Assembly (NCBI RefSeq): GCF_039602135.1
Contig: NZ_CP125942.1
Span: 1-64,000, forward strand
Direction of reading: 5' to 3'
Length of the DNA stretch: 64,000 nucleotides
Source of the DNA: Glutamicibacter sp. B1
Lineage (GTDB): Bacteria; Actinomycetota; Actinomycetes; Actinomycetales; Micrococcaceae
Below, piece by piece: positions 1 to 10,655 of the stretch (position 1 is the first letter of the stretch; each line of letters begins with the position of its first letter). Position numbers and translations under genes: made by a program. A model generated the notes under the pieces. It had not been told where the DNA came from and made no database searches. It saw only the letters and a list, made by a program, of their open reading frames with translations.

Positions 1-1437
1 GTGAGCAGCGACGAGACCAATAGCATTGGTAGCTCCTGGCGTCAGGTAATTCGCAAGATCGAGGACGATGATCGAGTTAAGGCGCGCTACCGTGCCTTCG
101 TATCCTTGGCCAAGCCTCAGGGCCTGATCGGTACAACTCTGCTGGTCGCAGTCCCCAATGACCTGACCCGCGACATTTTGCAGACTCAGTTGCGTGAACC
201 GCTGGATGAGGCATTACGCGAAGTATTCCAGGATGATATTCGCTGTGCCGTCAGCGTAGATCTCTCACTCTCAGACGAAACTGAAGAAGAAGCTCCTGAA
301 GCCGGCACGCCAGCGCCTGCTGCTCCTGCAGTTACTGAAACCCCTGGTCCGCGTCCTCAGCCGGCCCCGCAGCCTACTCCGCCTTCGAATTCTCAAGAGT
401 TTGGCCGGCTGAATCCAAAGTACATTTTCGACACTTTCGTGATCGGCTCCTCAAACCGTTTCGCTCACGCAGCAGCGGTCGCCGTAGCTGAAGCGCCGGC
501 AAAGGCCTATAACCCATTGTTCATTTACGGTGATTCTGGTCTGGGCAAGACCCACTTGCTACATGCCATCGGTCATTACGCGCGACACCTGTATAAAGGC
601 ATCCGCGTTCGCTATGTAAATTCAGAAGAGTTCACCAACGACTTCATCAACTCGATTCGTGATGACGAAGGTGCCAGCTTCAAGCAGACCTACCGCAACG
701 TCGATATTCTTCTCATCGACGATATCCAGTTCTTGGCTAATAAGGACGCGACGCAAGAAGAGTTCTTCCATACCTTCAATGCGTTGCATAACCACAACAA
801 GCAAGTTGTAATCACTTCTGACCTTCCTCCAAAACAGCTGCAGGGTTTCGAAGACCGTATGCGTTCGCGCTTCGAGTGGGGTCTGCTCACCGACATTCAG
901 CCGCCAGAGCTCGAAACTCGTATTGCGATTCTGCGTAAAAAAGCAGACGCAGAAAATCTTTCTGCTCCAGGCGACGTGATGGAGTACATCGCTTCACGCA
1001 TTTCCACCAACATTCGCGAACTCGAGGGCGCGTTGATTCGCGTCACCGCTTTTGCTTCGTTGAATAATCAGCCGGTTGATCTTGCTCTGGCCGAAACCGT
1101 CCTCAAAGACTTGATCAGCGAAGACGGTGCCCAGGAAATCACGCCATCGACCATCATCAAGCAAACAGCCGAGTACTTTGGGCTGACCATTGATGAGCTG
1201 AATAGCAAGTCAAGAACTCGAACTTTGGTCACGGCCCGCCAGATCGCGATGTACCTGCTGCGTGAGCTTACCGACATGTCTCTGCCGAAGATTGGTGCCG
1301 AGCTAGGCGGACGCGATCACACCACCGTGATTCACGCGGATCGCAAGATTCGAGAGCTCATGGCCGAACGCCGAGCCATCTTTAACCAAGTCACTGAGCT
1401 TACAAACCGCATTAAGCAGAGCCAGCGAGAACACTAA
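1..1437 (+). CDS. dnaA: Chromosomal replication initiator protein DnaA
   Basis: DnaA is the AAA+ ATPase that binds 9-bp DnaA boxes at the origin, melts the AT-rich unwinding element and recruits helicase. All four domains are visible: an N-terminal domain I (about residues 10-85), a Pro/Ala-rich domain II linker (about 95-130), the AAA+ core with Walker A GDSGLGKTHLL near 177 and Walker B LLIDDIQFL near 235, and a C-terminal helix-turn-helix domain ending in the box-recognition signature GRDHTTVIHADRKI near 435. At 478 residues it is a normal length for actinobacteria. The window starts exactly on its GTG codon, so its promoter and ribosome binding site lie at the other end of the circular sequence. 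dnaN follows after a 469-bp gap containing DnaA boxes, which suggests autoregulation. Confidence 0.98.
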   Translation: MSSDETNSIGSSWRQVIRKIEDDDRVKARYRAFVSLAKPQGLIGTTLLVAVPNDLTRDILQTQLREPLDEALREVFQDDIRCAVSVDLSLSDETEEEAPEAGTPAPAAPAVTETPGPRPQPAPQPTPPSNSQEFGRLNPKYIFDTFVIGSSNRFAHAAAVAVAEAPAKAYNPLFIYGDSGLGKTHLLHAIGHYARHLYKGIRVRYVNSEEFTNDFINSIRDDEGASFKQTYRNVDILLIDDIQFLANKDATQEEFFHTFNALHNHNKQVVITSDLPPKQLQGFEDRMRSRFEWGLLTDIQPPELETRIAILRKKADAENLSAPGDVMEYIASRISTNIRELEGALIRVTAFASLNNQPVDLALAETVLKDLISEDGAQEITPSTIIKQTAEYFGLTIDELNSKSRTRTLVTARQIAMYLLRELTDMSLPKIGAELGGRDHTTVIHADRKIRELMAERRAIFNQVTELTNRIKQSQREH

Positions 1438-1906
1438 AAAGCAAGAAACCACAGGTGTGGATAAATCTGTGGATGATCTGGTGACTACCTGCGGATAAGA
1501 GTAGGTCGCCGTGTGGACGTTAAAAATCGTGGAACTGAGTTTCAACAAGACCTTGGAACTCAGTGTCACGTTCAACCACAGATTGTTCACATGCACAATC
1601 GCCGTCAGATCTAGGCATTTAGCGTTTATCCACAGTATCAACAAGGGTTATTAACACTTCTCCTTTAAACCCTTATTCATCCAAATAACGAGTCCACTCC
1701 TGACCCTCGAGCCAAACCTGTTCAAATCTTGTCCTTCGGACTCTCATCAACAGATGAGATTGAAGACTGACTTTGCATCGACAGGACGTGGCAAGATTAA
1801 AATGGAGAGAACGTGCAACTACCTGCTCTATGCTTAAGAACTTGGCGAGGGAACAACCTTCTTGGCCTGACTTAAGACTCAAGGGTGTCCGAAAGGCGGA
1901 TTTTTC
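1438..1906. other. dnaA-dnaN intergenic region with DnaA boxes (possible oriC part)
   Basis: This 469-bp gap has no gene. Two perfect DnaA boxes are present, TGTGGATAA at 1456-1464 (minus orientation) and TTATCCACA at 1626-1634 (plus). Two one-mismatch boxes are at 1468-1476 and 1490-1498. A GTTATTAACAC element at 1647-1657 is the reverse of the TGTTAATAAC motif repeated in the 16.2-16.7 kb box cluster. The dnaA-dnaN gap is the classic actinobacterial origin position, but its box density is lower than that of the second cluster. The dnaN promoter must also lie in its right part. Confidence 0.6.
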
Positions 1907-3034
1907 GTGAAGTTCAGCGTTGAAAAGGATGTATTGGCAGAAGCCGTATCCTGGACCGCCCGGTCCTTGGCACAACGCCCACCCTCACCAGTACTGGCTG
2001 GTATTTTGATCACCACCCATGAAGGCATAGTTCGCCTCGAGGGTTTTGATTACGAGATTTCCTCGCATATTGAGATCCCTGCGGACATTTCCGAGCAAGG
2101 ATCAATTCTGGTCTCAGGCAAACTTCTGGCTGAGATCACCCGTTCACTTCCAAATTCCACTGTGACTTTGGAAACCGACGGCTCAAAGATTTCACTCACC
2201 TGTGGCCGCTCACGCTTCCATCTGGCCACCATGCCAGTTGATGAATACCCAACATTGCCAGAGCTACCTGCAATCGCAGGCACCATTGACGGCCAGGCAT
2301 TCTCCGCTGCCGTCTCGCAGGTTATCGTTGCTGCCTCCAAGGACGACACCCTTCCAGTGCTTACCGGTATCAAGGTCGAAATTGAAAATGACCTGATCAC
2401 GTTCTTGGCTACGGACCGTTACCGTTTGGCACTGCGTGAATTGAACTGGACGCCTAACACTTCAGAGATTTCTACTTCCTTCTTGATCAAGGCCAAGACC
2501 CTGAGTGAAGTGGCTAAGACCCTTTCTGGTGCGGGCGAATTGAAGCTAGCCATCAGCGAGAAGGGCGACATGGTTGGCTTCGAAAGCTCGAACCGCCGCA
2601 CCACCTCATTGCTGATTAATGGCGAATACCCCAAGATTCGCTCGCTCTTCCCAAGCGATACCCCCATCCACGCGACCGTTCGTACCAGCGAACTGATGGA
2701 AGCTGTACGTCGTGTATCGGTTGTTGCTGAACGAAACACCCCAGTTCGCATGGCCTTCACCGATGGTCAGTTGACTTTGGATGCAGGCACTGGCGAAGAT
2801 GCTCAGGCTGAAGAAGCCATCGTTGCTTCGCTGCGCGGTGAAGATATTGTGGTTGCTTTCAACCCAACCTTCCTTTCGGAGGGTTTGAACTCATTCACTA
2901 CCGACTTCGTGCGTTTCTCATTCACCAGTGCGCCAAAGCCGGCAATGCTTACCGGTCAGAAGCAACTGGATGAAGAAGACCAGGATCAGTACCGCTACCT
3001 CGTCATGCCGGTACGTTTGCCAAACTCGAACTAA
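1907..3034 (+). CDS. dnaN: DNA polymerase III beta subunit (sliding clamp)
   Basis: The beta clamp is a homodimeric ring that tethers DNA polymerase III to the template and recruits ligases, mismatch-repair proteins and polymerases through its hydrophobic pocket. The 375-residue product starts MKFSVEKDVLAEAVSW and ends in the characteristic YRYLVMPVRLPN, which forms part of the pocket; both are typical of actinobacterial DnaN. The GTG start at 1907 is preceded by the purine-rich GAAAGGCGGA at a good distance. It sits in the conserved dnaA-dnaN-recF order, and a strong hairpin separates it from recF. Confidence 0.98.
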   Translation: MKFSVEKDVLAEAVSWTARSLAQRPPSPVLAGILITTHEGIVRLEGFDYEISSHIEIPADISEQGSILVSGKLLAEITRSLPNSTVTLETDGSKISLTCGRSRFHLATMPVDEYPTLPELPAIAGTIDGQAFSAAVSQVIVAASKDDTLPVLTGIKVEIENDLITFLATDRYRLALRELNWTPNTSEISTSFLIKAKTLSEVAKTLSGAGELKLAISEKGDMVGFESSNRRTTSLLINGEYPKIRSLFPSDTPIHATVRTSELMEAVRRVSVVAERNTPVRMAFTDGQLTLDAGTGEDAQAEEAIVASLRGEDIVVAFNPTFLSEGLNSFTTDFVRFSFTSAPKPAMLTGQKQLDEEDQDQYRYLVMPVRLPNSN

Positions 3035-3043
3035 ACCCCATGC

Positions 3044-3070
3044 GTGGTGGATGAATTTTTCATCCACCAC
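3044..3070. terminator. Perfect hairpin between dnaN and recF
   Basis: A 12-bp perfect inverted repeat (GTGGTGGATGAA / TTCATCCACCAC, arms 3044-3055 and 3059-3070) with a TTT loop follows the dnaN stop by 9 bp. There is no long T-run after it, so it may act as a partial terminator or mRNA-stability element. A GTG that opens the recF frame lies inside its left arm. Confidence 0.6.
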
Positions 3071-3091
3071 CTCGTTTCTGTCAGGACCTCG

Positions 3092-4255
3092 GTGTATATA
3101 TCGCAGCTTTCCCTCACGAGCTTCCGCTCGTATGCGCAGGCCGACGTGCACCTAGCTCCAGGCATCAACGTGCTGATCGGTCCTAACGGTGTCGGCAAGA
3201 CCAACATCGTTGAATCCATTGGCTATCTAGCCAATTTGGCTTCTCACCGGGTCAGTAACGATGCTCCCCTGCTCAATTTTGGTGCTGAGCGCGCTCTTAT
3301 CCGTGGCACCTTGCACCGCGGAAATCAAAAGACGACCTTAGAAGTTGAGATCACTATCGGTAAGCTCAACCGCGCTCGAATCAACCGTGCCAATCCGGTC
3401 CGTGCCCGCGAAATCCTTGGCATGGTCCGTACGGTCCTCTTTGCCCCGGAAGACTTAGCTTTGGTCAAGGGTGAGCCTTCGCATCGACGCAAATTCCTTG
3501 ACGAACTTCTCGTAGCCTTGCGTCCGGTAGAAGCTGGCACAAAAAACGACTACGAACGAATTGTGAAACAGCGCAACGCGCTGCTTAAGTCGGTGCGCGG
3601 CAAATCTAAGCTGAATACCTCGCAGGAGAACACACTCAAAGCTTGGGACCTTCAACTGGCCAGCTGTGGCGCGCGATTGATCCGTGGGCGACTCGATGTG
3701 CTCATGCTGATCAGGCCATATATGCAGGCTGCTTATGCTGATCTTGCAGATGGGGCCAAGGACGCCAAAGCTATTTACCGCTCATCACTGGAAACTGAGA
3801 CGGACGAAAACGGTGCTGCGCCTTCCGCACTAGAGGATCTAAGCCAAGAAGAAATTCAGAACCTACTTCTGGATGCCATTGAGGCCAACCGTAGTCGCGA
3901 ACTTGACCGGGGTATTTCACTATTTGGCCCACATCGTGATGATCTGGCTTTGATTTTGGGGCCAACCCCGGCCAAGGGTTACGCCTCGCATGGGGAAACG
4001 TGGTCTTTTGCCTTGGCGCTGCGTCTTGCCGCCTACCGTGTCTTTGGCGATGATGATCCTCGCCCAGGATCGGGACCGATCCTGATCTTGGATGATGTTT
4101 TTGCTGAGCTTGATGCCACGCGCAGAGACCGCTTGGCGCATATTGTTGCCGGCGCCGAACAGGTTCTAGTCACCGCCGCCGTCGTGGAAGATGTTCCCGA
4201 AGCACTGAAGGGACATTTCTTCCAGGTATCCCCTGGCCAGGTCGTCGATGCGTGA
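3092..4255 (+). CDS. recF: DNA replication and repair protein RecF
   Basis: RecF is an SMC-like ATPase that, with RecO and RecR, loads RecA at single-strand gaps. The product has the RecF N-terminus YISQLSLTSFRSYAQADVHL, Walker A GPNGVGKTN near residue 32, and a C-terminal Walker B/D-loop LILDDVFAELD. I choose GTG 3092 (387 residues) because homologues begin at this point and an AGGAC stands just upstream; the longer frame from 3044 would begin inside the dnaN-recF hairpin and add 16 residues with no family resemblance. It overlaps the next gene by 8 bp, indicating co-translation. Confidence 0.95.
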   Translation: MYISQLSLTSFRSYAQADVHLAPGINVLIGPNGVGKTNIVESIGYLANLASHRVSNDAPLLNFGAERALIRGTLHRGNQKTTLEVEITIGKLNRARINRANPVRAREILGMVRTVLFAPEDLALVKGEPSHRRKFLDELLVALRPVEAGTKNDYERIVKQRNALLKSVRGKSKLNTSQENTLKAWDLQLASCGARLIRGRLDVLMLIRPYMQAAYADLADGAKDAKAIYRSSLETETDENGAAPSALEDLSQEEIQNLLLDAIEANRSRELDRGISLFGPHRDDLALILGPTPAKGYASHGETWSFALALRLAAYRVFGDDDPRPGSGPILILDDVFAELDATRRDRLAHIVAGAEQVLVTAAVVEDVPEALKGHFFQVSPGQVVDA

Positions 4256-4805
4256 GCCTGAAGAACGAGACGAACATCGTTTTGATCCAGAAATCGACGC
4301 TGCCAAGGCATTGCTTAACCGCATGCGCAAGCTCGCGGAAGAGCGTGGGGAACGCCGTGTTGATGCCGCCCGCATGGAAAAAGTTCGCAAACGCCAGGCC
4401 GCTCGACGCGGATTTATGGAGCAAAGATCAGCGGCCGCACCTGGAGCCATTCGAGATCCACGAGCCATTGGTGAAGTTGTCGCTCGTCTATCGAAGGCCC
4501 GCGGCTGGAACACCCAAGTGGCGGTCGGATCGGTGCTCGGCCGCTGGAATGAGCTGGTCGGAGAAGACATTGCGGCGCACTGCAAACCAGAATCTTTTGA
4601 AGATACGGTGGTGATTGTACGCTGCGATTCAACCTCATGGGCGACACAGTTACGCCTACTCAGCCACCAGTTGTTGAAAAAGTTTGATGCTGAGTTGGGC
4701 CCGGGAATCGTGACCGTAATTAGGGTCCTGGGTCCAAACGCCCCGTCCTGGCGTCACGGGATGCGATCGGTGGCTGGTCGAGGTCCTCGGGATACCTACG
4801 GATAA
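4248..4805 (+). CDS. DUF721 / DciA-like protein
   Basis: This 185-residue protein has the DUF721 domain in its C-terminal half (about residues 75-165): WNELVGEDIAAHCKPESF, then a predicted strand-helix pattern ending in ATQLRLLSHQLLKKF. DUF721 includes DciA, the ancestral loader or operator of the replicative DnaB helicase in bacteria lacking DnaC or DnaI, and the gene lies between recF and gyrB as in most actinobacteria. The basic, charged N-terminal half is low in complexity and probably disordered. The ATG overlaps the recF stop by 8 bp. A helicase-loading role is inferred from family and position. Confidence 0.88.
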   Translation: MREPEERDEHRFDPEIDAAKALLNRMRKLAEERGERRVDAARMEKVRKRQAARRGFMEQRSAAAPGAIRDPRAIGEVVARLSKARGWNTQVAVGSVLGRWNELVGEDIAAHCKPESFEDTVVIVRCDSTSWATQLRLLSHQLLKKFDAELGPGIVTVIRVLGPNAPSWRHGMRSVAGRGPRDTYG

Positions 4806-5089
4806 AAATTGCTGATACGGCATATGGCGCGCTAACGGACCCGGAGGGTGGATCCCCCCTCACTTGAGCTCCGCAACTGCCTTAGATGGTCAATTACTAG
4901 CTTTATGTGGCTGATTTAGGCCACAGAAGCACGGAATATTTTGCTCTACGCGGTAGAATTAGACGTAGTGAAAAGGCACCGCTGCAGGTTTTGCCCTGTG
5001 GCGATGTCCCTCCAGACCATGGTCGCTAGAGATACTCCACGGAGTGCCAACGGCGACCGCGCGCTAAATTCGAGGAGTTCGTAGCACCC
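4806..5089. promoter_or_regulatory. Leader region upstream of gyrB
   Basis: This 284-bp gap holds no convincing ORF. A TAGAAT hexamer near 4954 could be a -10 element, giving a gyrB leader of roughly 130 bases with several GC-rich inverted segments around 5000-5060. The gyrB ribosome binding site is GAGGAG at 5071-5076. Control of gyrase promoters by supercoiling is common but cannot be read from the sequence. Confidence 0.35.
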
Positions 5090-7153
5090 GTGTCTACTGA
5101 AAATGCTTCACCGCAGGAGCCGGCAGAAAGCCAGGTTCCCGCGGAATCGATGACTTCCAAAGTCGAACATACCTATGGCGCCCAGGATATTACCGTCCTC
5201 GAAGGACTCGAAGCGGTACGTAAACGCCCGGGCATGTACATCGGTTCCACCGGCCCTCGCGGCCTTCACCACTTGGTTTATGAAGTTGTCGATAACTCCG
5301 TCGATGAAGCATTGGCGGGATACTGCGACACCATTAACGTCACCCTGCAGGCCGATGGTGGCGTGCGTTGTGAAGACAATGGTCGCGGCATCCCCGTGGA
5401 TATCCACCCCACCGAGGGCAAGCCTACCGTTGAGGTAGTCATGACCATCCTGCACGCCGGCGGTAAGTTCGGCGGTGGCGGCTACGCGGTTTCCGGTGGC
5501 CTGCACGGTGTCGGTATTTCCGTGGTTAACGCGCTATCGCGCAAGGTGGACACCATCGTTCGCCGCCAGGGCCACGCATGGCGCATCAGCTTCGGCAACG
5601 GCGGTGTCACCACCAGCCCGCTGACCCAGGGTGAAGAAACCGAGCGCACCGGTACCAGCCAGACCTTCTACCCGGATCCCGAAATTTTCGAGACCACCGA
5701 GTTCGACTTTGAGACCCTGCGTGCTCGCTTCCAGCAGATGGCCTTCTTGAACAAGGGTCTGCGCATCACCTTGACCGACGAACGCACTCCCATCAACGCG
5801 GAGCCGGAAGCTGAAGTCGAAGAAGAGATCGAAAATGAGGTAGTCAAGCCACGTACCGTGGACTACCTGTACAAGGACGGGCTGCTGGACTACGTCAAGC
5901 ACCTGAACGCTGCCAAGAAGGTTGAACTCGTTCACGACGAAGTCATCGCCTTCGAATCTGAAGATTCCGCTCGAGGCATCAGCGTGGAAATCGCGATGCA
6001 GTGGACCAGTGCCTACGCCGAATCCGTGCACACCTACGCGAACACCATCAACACCCATGAGGGTGGTACTCACGAAGAAGGTTTCCGCGCCGCGTTGACT
6101 GGTCTGCTCAACCGTTACGCCCGGGATAACAAGATCCTGCGCGAAAAGGATGACAACCTCACCGGTGAAGATGCGCGTGAAGGTTTGACCGCCGTGATCT
6201 CGGTGAAGCTCTCCGAACCACAGTTTGAGGGCCAGACCAAGACCAAGCTGGGTAACTCGATCGCCCGTGGCTTCGTCCAGGGTGTGGTGAACGAAGAGCT
6301 GGGCGACTGGTTTGAACGCAACCCGAACGTAGCCCGCGACATTATTCGCAAGGCCCAGCTGGCCTCCCAGGCTCGCATGGCTGCCCGTAAGGCCCGCGAT
6401 AATGCCCGCCGCAAGTCGCCCATGGAATCCTTCGGCATGCCGGGCAAGCTTTCGGATTGCTCCTCGAAGAACCCTGTTGAGTGTGAGGTCTTCATCGTGG
6501 AGGGTGACTCCGCAGGCGGCTCGGCCAAGCGCGGACGTGACCCACACACCCAGGCCATTCTGCCACTACGCGGCAAGATCCTGAACGTTGAGCGCGCTCG
6601 CTTGGATCGTGCGCTGGGCAATGCCGAAGTGCAGGCCATGATCACCGCCTTCGGCACCGGTATCGGTGAAGAATTTGATATGGCCAAGCTTCGTTATCAC
6701 AAGATCGTGCTGATGGCCGATGCTGACGTTGACGGTCAGCACATCACCACCTTGCTATTGACCTTGATCTTCCGCTTCATGCGTCCACTGATCGAACACG
6801 GTTATGTCTTCCTAGCAGCCCCACCGCTGTACCGCATCAAGTGGTCCAATGCCCCACATGACTACGTGTTCTCCGATAAGGAACGCGACGATGCCCTGGT
6901 GGCTGGTCAGGCCGCTAACAAGCGTCTGCCGAAGGATAACGGCATTCAGCGTTACAAGGGTCTGGGCGAGATGGACTACTCGGAACTGTGGGACACCACC
7001 ATGGATCCCGAATTCCGCACCCTGCGTCAGGTCACCATGGATGACGCCGCGGCCGCAGACGAAGTTTTCTCCGTGCTGATGGGCGAGGACGTGGAGTCCC
7101 GCCGTAGCTTCATTCAGCAGAACGCCAAGGACGTGCGCTTCCTGGATATCTAA
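5090..7153 (+). CDS. gyrB: DNA gyrase subunit B
   Basis: GyrB supplies the ATPase half of gyrase, which introduces negative supercoils. The 687-residue product shows the GHKL ATPase domain ([14 protein letters not shown] near 68, [12 protein letters not shown] near 98, [15 protein letters not shown] near 139), the transducer region, and the TOPRIM domain with [14 protein letters not shown] near 470 and the metal-binding [14 protein letters not shown] near 545. The C-terminal [10 protein letters not shown] signature is intact. GTG 5090 follows a GAGGAG. gyrA begins 54 bp downstream, a normal gyrBA operon. Codon use is strongly biased to C-ending codons compared with dnaA, as expected for a highly expressed gene. 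Confidence 0.98.
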   Translation: MSTENASPQEPAESQVPAESMTSKVEHTYGAQDITVLEGLEAVRKRPGMYIGSTGPRGLHHLVYEVVDNSVDEALAGYCDTINVTLQADGGVRCEDNGRGIPVDIHPTEGKPTVEVVMTILHAGGKFGGGGYAVSGGLHGVGISVVNALSRKVDTIVRRQGHAWRISFGNGGVTTSPLTQGEETERTGTSQTFYPDPEIFETTEFDFETLRARFQQMAFLNKGLRITLTDERTPINAEPEAEVEEEIENEVVKPRTVDYLYKDGLLDYVKHLNAAKKVELVHDEVIAFESEDSARGISVEIAMQWTSAYAESVHTYANTINTHEGGTHEEGFRAALTGLLNRYARDNKILREKDDNLTGEDAREGLTAVISVKLSEPQFEGQTKTKLGNSIARGFVQGVVNEELGDWFERNPNVARDIIRKAQLASQARMAARKARDNARRKSPMESFGMPGKLSDCSSKNPVECEVFIVEGDSAGGSAKRGRDPHTQAILPLRGKILNVERARLDRALGNAEVQAMITAFGTGIGEEFDMAKLRYHKIVLMADADVDGQHITTLLLTLIFRFMRPLIEHGYVFLAAPPLYRIKWSNAPHDYVFSDKERDDALVAGQAANKRLPKDNGIQRYKGLGEMDYSELWDTTMDPEFRTLRQVTMDDAAAADEVFSVLMGEDVESRRSFIQQNAKDVRFLDI

Positions 7154-7207
7154 GCGGCGCCGCCGAAAGATCATCCACCGAAGACTTTTGACTTATAAGG
7201 GAACACA

Positions 7208-9835
7208 TTGAGCGACGAGCTAACCCCACAGGACGAACCTATGGACGGCGAGGTTATCGAGCCGAACCATGACGGCGGGCGCATCGACCAGATCGACCTG
7301 CAAACCGAAATGCAACGGTCCTACCTGGACTACGCGATGGCCGTGATCGTCGGCCGTGCACTGCCAGATGTCCGCGATGGTCTGAAACCAGTACACCGCC
7401 GCGTGCTTTACGCGATGTACGACGGTGGCTACCGCCCGGAACGTGCGTACAACAAGTGCGCCCGCGTCGTCGGCGAAGTCATGGGTCAGTACCACCCACA
7501 CGGCGATACCGCGATCTATGATGCGTTGGTCCGCCTGATTCAGGACTGGGTCATGCGTTACCCACTGGCCCTGGGCCAGGGTAACTTTGGCTCCCCGGGT
7601 AACGATGGGGCTGCTGCCCAGCGTTACACCGAAACCAAGATGGCCCCACTGGCCATGGAAATGGTCCGTGACATCAACGAAAACACCGTTGATTTCCAGG
7701 ACAACTACGACGGTAAGAACCAGGAACCTACGGTTCTGCCGGCACGATTCCCGAACCTGTTGGTTAATGGTTCCTCGGGTATTGCCGTGGGTATGGCCAC
7801 CAACATTCCGCCGCATAACCTGCGCGAAGTCGCCGAGGGTGTGCAGTGGTACCTGCAGAACCCTGAAGCCTCGCGTGAGGAACTGCTCGCCGAGCTGATG
7901 CTGCGTGTGAAGGGCCCGGACTTCCCTAGCGGCGCGATGATTCTGGGCACTAAGGGCATTTCCGATGCGTACCGCACCGGTCGTGGTTCGATCACCATGC
8001 GCGCGGTCGTCAACGTGGAAGAAATCCAGGGTCGCACCTGCCTGGTGGTCACCGAACTGCCGTACATGGCCAACCCGGATAACCTTGCGGTGAAGATCGC
8101 CGAACTGGTTCGTGACGGCAAGATCGCTGGCATCGCCGATATGCGCGATGAGACCTCGGGCCGCACCGGCCAGCGCCTGGTGATCGTGCTCAAGCGCGAC
8201 GCCGTGGCCAAGGTCGTGCTGAACAATCTGTACAAGCACACCGAACTGCAGTCGAACTTCTCGGCCAATATGCTGGCCATCGTTGACGGGGTGCCACGTA
8301 CCCTGCCACTGGATGGGTTCATCCGCCACTGGGTCACCCACCAGATCGAAGTGATCGTTCGCCGCACCCAATTCCGTTTGAAGAAGGCCGAAGAAGAGGC
8401 CCACATCCTGCGCGGTCTGCTCAAGGCCCTAGATGCTCTCGACGAGGTCATCGCCCTGATTCGCCGTTCGGCCACCACCGAAGCGGCGCGCGATGGGCTG
8501 ATGGAACTGCTGAGCATCGATGAGGACCAGGCTCGCGCCATCCTCGACATGCAGCTGCGTCGTCTGGCTGCCCTGGAACGTCAGAAGATCCAGGACCGCC
8601 ACGCAGAGCTCGAGCGGATGATCGCCGAATTCCAAGCCATCATCGCCTCCCCTGCCCGCCAGCGTGAGATCGTCTCCGAAGAACTCGGTGAGATCGTGGA
8701 TAAGCACGGCGATGACCGCCGAACCAAGGTCCTGATGGGTTACGACGGCGACATGAGCGTGGAAGACCTGATTCCTGAAGAGGAAATGGTTGTCACCATC
8801 ACCCGTGGTGGCTACGTGAAGCGCACCCGTATTGATAACTACCGTTCGCAGGCCCGTGGCGGTAAGGGCATCAAGGGTGCCAACCTACGCGGGGACGATG
8901 TGGTGGAGCACTTCTTCGTGACCTCAACCCACAACTGGCTACTGTTCTTCACCAACCACGGTCGCGTGTACCGCACCAAGTGCTATGAACTGGCCGAGGC
9001 CGGTCGTGACGCCAAGGGTCAGCACGTGGCCAATGTGATGGCCTTCCAGCCTGATGAGCACATCGCACAGGTACTGGATCTGCGCACCTACCAAGACGCG
9101 GCCTACCTGATGTTGGCCACCCGTAATGGTCTGGTGAAGAAGACCCGCCTGGAAGATTACGACACGAACCGTACCGCCGGTGTGATCGCTATCAACCTGC
9201 GTGAGGACGATGAATTGGTCTCCGCGCAGCTAGTCAGTGAATCTGATGATGTGATGCTCGTCTCGCGCAAGGGTCAATCGGTGCGCTTCACCGCGACCGA
9301 TACCGCCCTGCGTCCAATGGGTCGAGCCACCAGTGGTGTCACCGGTATGAAGTTCCGCGAAGGTGACGAGCTGCTGGCTGCTGATGTGGTCCGCGAGGAT
9401 TCCTTCGTCTTTACCGTGACCAACGAGGGTTATGCCAAGCGCACCGACGTTGCCGAGTACCGCGTACAATCCCGCGGTGGCTTGGGAATTAAGGTAGCTA
9501 AGCTCAATGAAGAACGTGGCGAATTGGTCGGCGCAATGATCGTCGACGAGAGTGACGAGGTGCTCGTGGTGATGGGCTCGGGCAAGGTTGTCCGCTCGGC
9601 CGCCGCACAGGTTCCTGCCAAGGGGCGTGACACCATGGGTGTTATCTTCGCTAAGCCGGATAAGAAGGACCACATTATTGCGGTAGCCAAGAACTCGGAG
9701 ACGCAGCTCGAAGAGAACTTGGAGGAAGATGCCGTAACGTTGGACGCAGAAAACACGATCGATCAGTCATCCACCGCGCCGGAAAACGAATCGGACGTCC
9801 AGGAAGATGACACCACTAACGGAGGTAACGCATGA
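7208..9835 (+). CDS. gyrA: DNA gyrase subunit A
   Basis: GyrA carries the DNA cleavage and religation activity of gyrase. The 875-residue product has the winged-helix and tower domains with the quinolone-resistance region ([15 protein letters not shown], active-site Tyr in AQRYTETKM) and six beta-pinwheel blades in the C-terminal half, including the GyrA-box [10 protein letters not shown] near 555. The acidic C-terminal tail is typical of actinobacteria. The TTG start at 7208 is preceded by AAGGGA; family alignment of the N-terminus supports it. The QRDR reads H-G-D-T-A-I-Y-D; alanine at the position where many species have serine is common in mycobacteria, so reduced quinolone sensitivity is possible but only inferred. 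It overlaps the next gene by 4 bp. Confidence 0.98.
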   Translation: MSDELTPQDEPMDGEVIEPNHDGGRIDQIDLQTEMQRSYLDYAMAVIVGRALPDVRDGLKPVHRRVLYAMYDGGYRPERAYNKCARVVGEVMGQYHPHGDTAIYDALVRLIQDWVMRYPLALGQGNFGSPGNDGAAAQRYTETKMAPLAMEMVRDINENTVDFQDNYDGKNQEPTVLPARFPNLLVNGSSGIAVGMATNIPPHNLREVAEGVQWYLQNPEASREELLAELMLRVKGPDFPSGAMILGTKGISDAYRTGRGSITMRAVVNVEEIQGRTCLVVTELPYMANPDNLAVKIAELVRDGKIAGIADMRDETSGRTGQRLVIVLKRDAVAKVVLNNLYKHTELQSNFSANMLAIVDGVPRTLPLDGFIRHWVTHQIEVIVRRTQFRLKKAEEEAHILRGLLKALDALDEVIALIRRSATTEAARDGLMELLSIDEDQARAILDMQLRRLAALERQKIQDRHAELERMIAEFQAIIASPARQREIVSEELGEIVDKHGDDRRTKVLMGYDGDMSVEDLIPEEEMVVTITRGGYVKRTRIDNYRSQARGGKGIKGANLRGDDVVEHFFVTSTHNWLLFFTNHGRVYRTKCYELAEAGRDAKGQHVANVMAFQPDEHIAQVLDLRTYQDAAYLMLATRNGLVKKTRLEDYDTNRTAGVIAINLREDDELVSAQLVSESDDVMLVSRKGQSVRFTATDTALRPMGRATSGVTGMKFREGDELLAADVVREDSFVFTVTNEGYAKRTDVAEYRVQSRGGLGIKVAKLNEERGELVGAMIVDESDEVLVVMGSGKVVRSAAAQVPAKGRDTMGVIFAKPDKKDHIIAVAKNSETQLEENLEEDAVTLDAENTIDQSSTAPENESDVQEDDTTNGGNA

Positions 9836-10431
9836 GCACGCCCTCGACGCCACGCCCCAGCGGCAGTGCCCCGAAGAGCGAAGCGCCGCGACCTACCCAG
9901 GTAAAGCGTCCGGCACCAACCGGCACCGGTAGCCGCCCAGCTGCCGCAGGTGCTAGGCCAGCTGCCGGTCAGGCTCGGCCTGCAGGTGCCCGCCCGGCAG
10001 GCCAGCGGCCTACCGGCGCCCAGCGTCCAGCTAACGGCCAAGAACGACTGGTTCGTCCGGCTCCCAAGGCTAAGGTCCGCAAGGCTCGCCTGCTGGTATC
10101 CAAGGTTGAGCCATTCTCGGTCCTGAAGTTGGCCTTCCTGCTTTCGGTTGCTTTCGGTGTCATCACCGTGGTCGCTGCCGTCGGTATCTGGGCCCTGTTG
10201 GACCTGATGGGTACGTTCGACGCATTCAACCAGCTGATTCAAGACGCCATGGCTGAAGGTGGCTTCGATCTGCGCCAGACGATGTCTCTGGGACAGGTGG
10301 CTTCCTATGCAACGATCATCGCTGTGGTGAACGTTGTGGTCATTTCTATCGTCTCGATGCTGGGTGCAGTGTTGTACAACATTGCTGCCTCGCTCGTAGG
10401 TGGCGTCGGAGTCACGCTCACCGACGACTAG
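9832..10431 (+). CDS. DUF3566 transmembrane protein
   Basis: This 199-residue protein combines a Pro/Ala/Gly/Arg-rich, probably disordered N-terminus (about residues 1-75, with repeated GARPA-like units) with a C-terminal DUF3566 membrane domain. Two membrane segments are clear, [19 protein letters not shown] near 105 and [16 protein letters not shown] near 165. The family sits immediately after gyrA across actinobacteria, including mycobacteria, and its function is not established. The start ATG overlaps the gyrA stop (ATGA) and has a GGAGGTAA ribosome binding site inside gyrA, so the two are translationally coupled. Confidence 0.88.
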   Translation: MSTPSTPRPSGSAPKSEAPRPTQVKRPAPTGTGSRPAAAGARPAAGQARPAGARPAGQRPTGAQRPANGQERLVRPAPKAKVRKARLLVSKVEPFSVLKLAFLLSVAFGVITVVAAVGIWALLDLMGTFDAFNQLIQDAMAEGGFDLRQTMSLGQVASYATIIAVVNVVVISIVSMLGAVLYNIAASLVGGVGVTLTDD

Positions 10432-10443
10432 AAACACCCCTAG

Positions 10444-10487
10444 TCGAGCCCGGGTTTCATGCTGTGATGCATGACACCCGGGCTCGA
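10444..10487 (+). terminator. Terminator after the gyrBA-DUF3566 operon
   Basis: A 12-bp inverted repeat (TCGAGCCCGGGT, 10444-10455, with ACCCGGGCTCGA, 10476-10487) encloses a smaller CATGC/GCATG stem. It is followed by TTTGTATCTT, consistent with intrinsic termination. Confidence 0.8.
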
Positions 10488-10551
10488 TTTGTATCTTCTG
10501 GAAATCCCCGGTAGAGTTTTATTTCGTTCCAAAGGGAACAAACAAAAGCAA

Positions 10552-10625
10552 GGGCGTATAGCTCAGGCGGTTAGAGCGCTTCGCTGATAACGAAGAGGTC
10601 CCAAGTTCAAGTCTTGGTACGCCCA
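10552..10625 (+). tRNA. tRNA-Ile (GAT)
   Basis: A complete 74-nt cloverleaf: acceptor GGGCGTA pairs with TACGCCC, the D-arm is AGCTCAGGCGGTTAGAGC, the anticodon loop CTGATAA carries GAT, and the T-loop is TTCAAGT. The CCA end is not encoded. It lies just after the gyrase operon, its usual position in actinobacteria. Confidence 0.97.
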
Positions 10626-10655
10626 CGGAAACCTTGCTGGAGAGAAAGAGGGAAA

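Noticed and set aside
5534..6547. Long antisense ORF (337 codons) opposite gyrB
   Set aside because: It results from the strong codon bias of gyrB, has no recognisable family or ribosome binding site, and lies wholly inside the real gene.
7220..8404. Long antisense ORF (394 codons) opposite gyrA
   Set aside because: Same codon-bias artefact; His/Gly/Val-rich translation without motifs.
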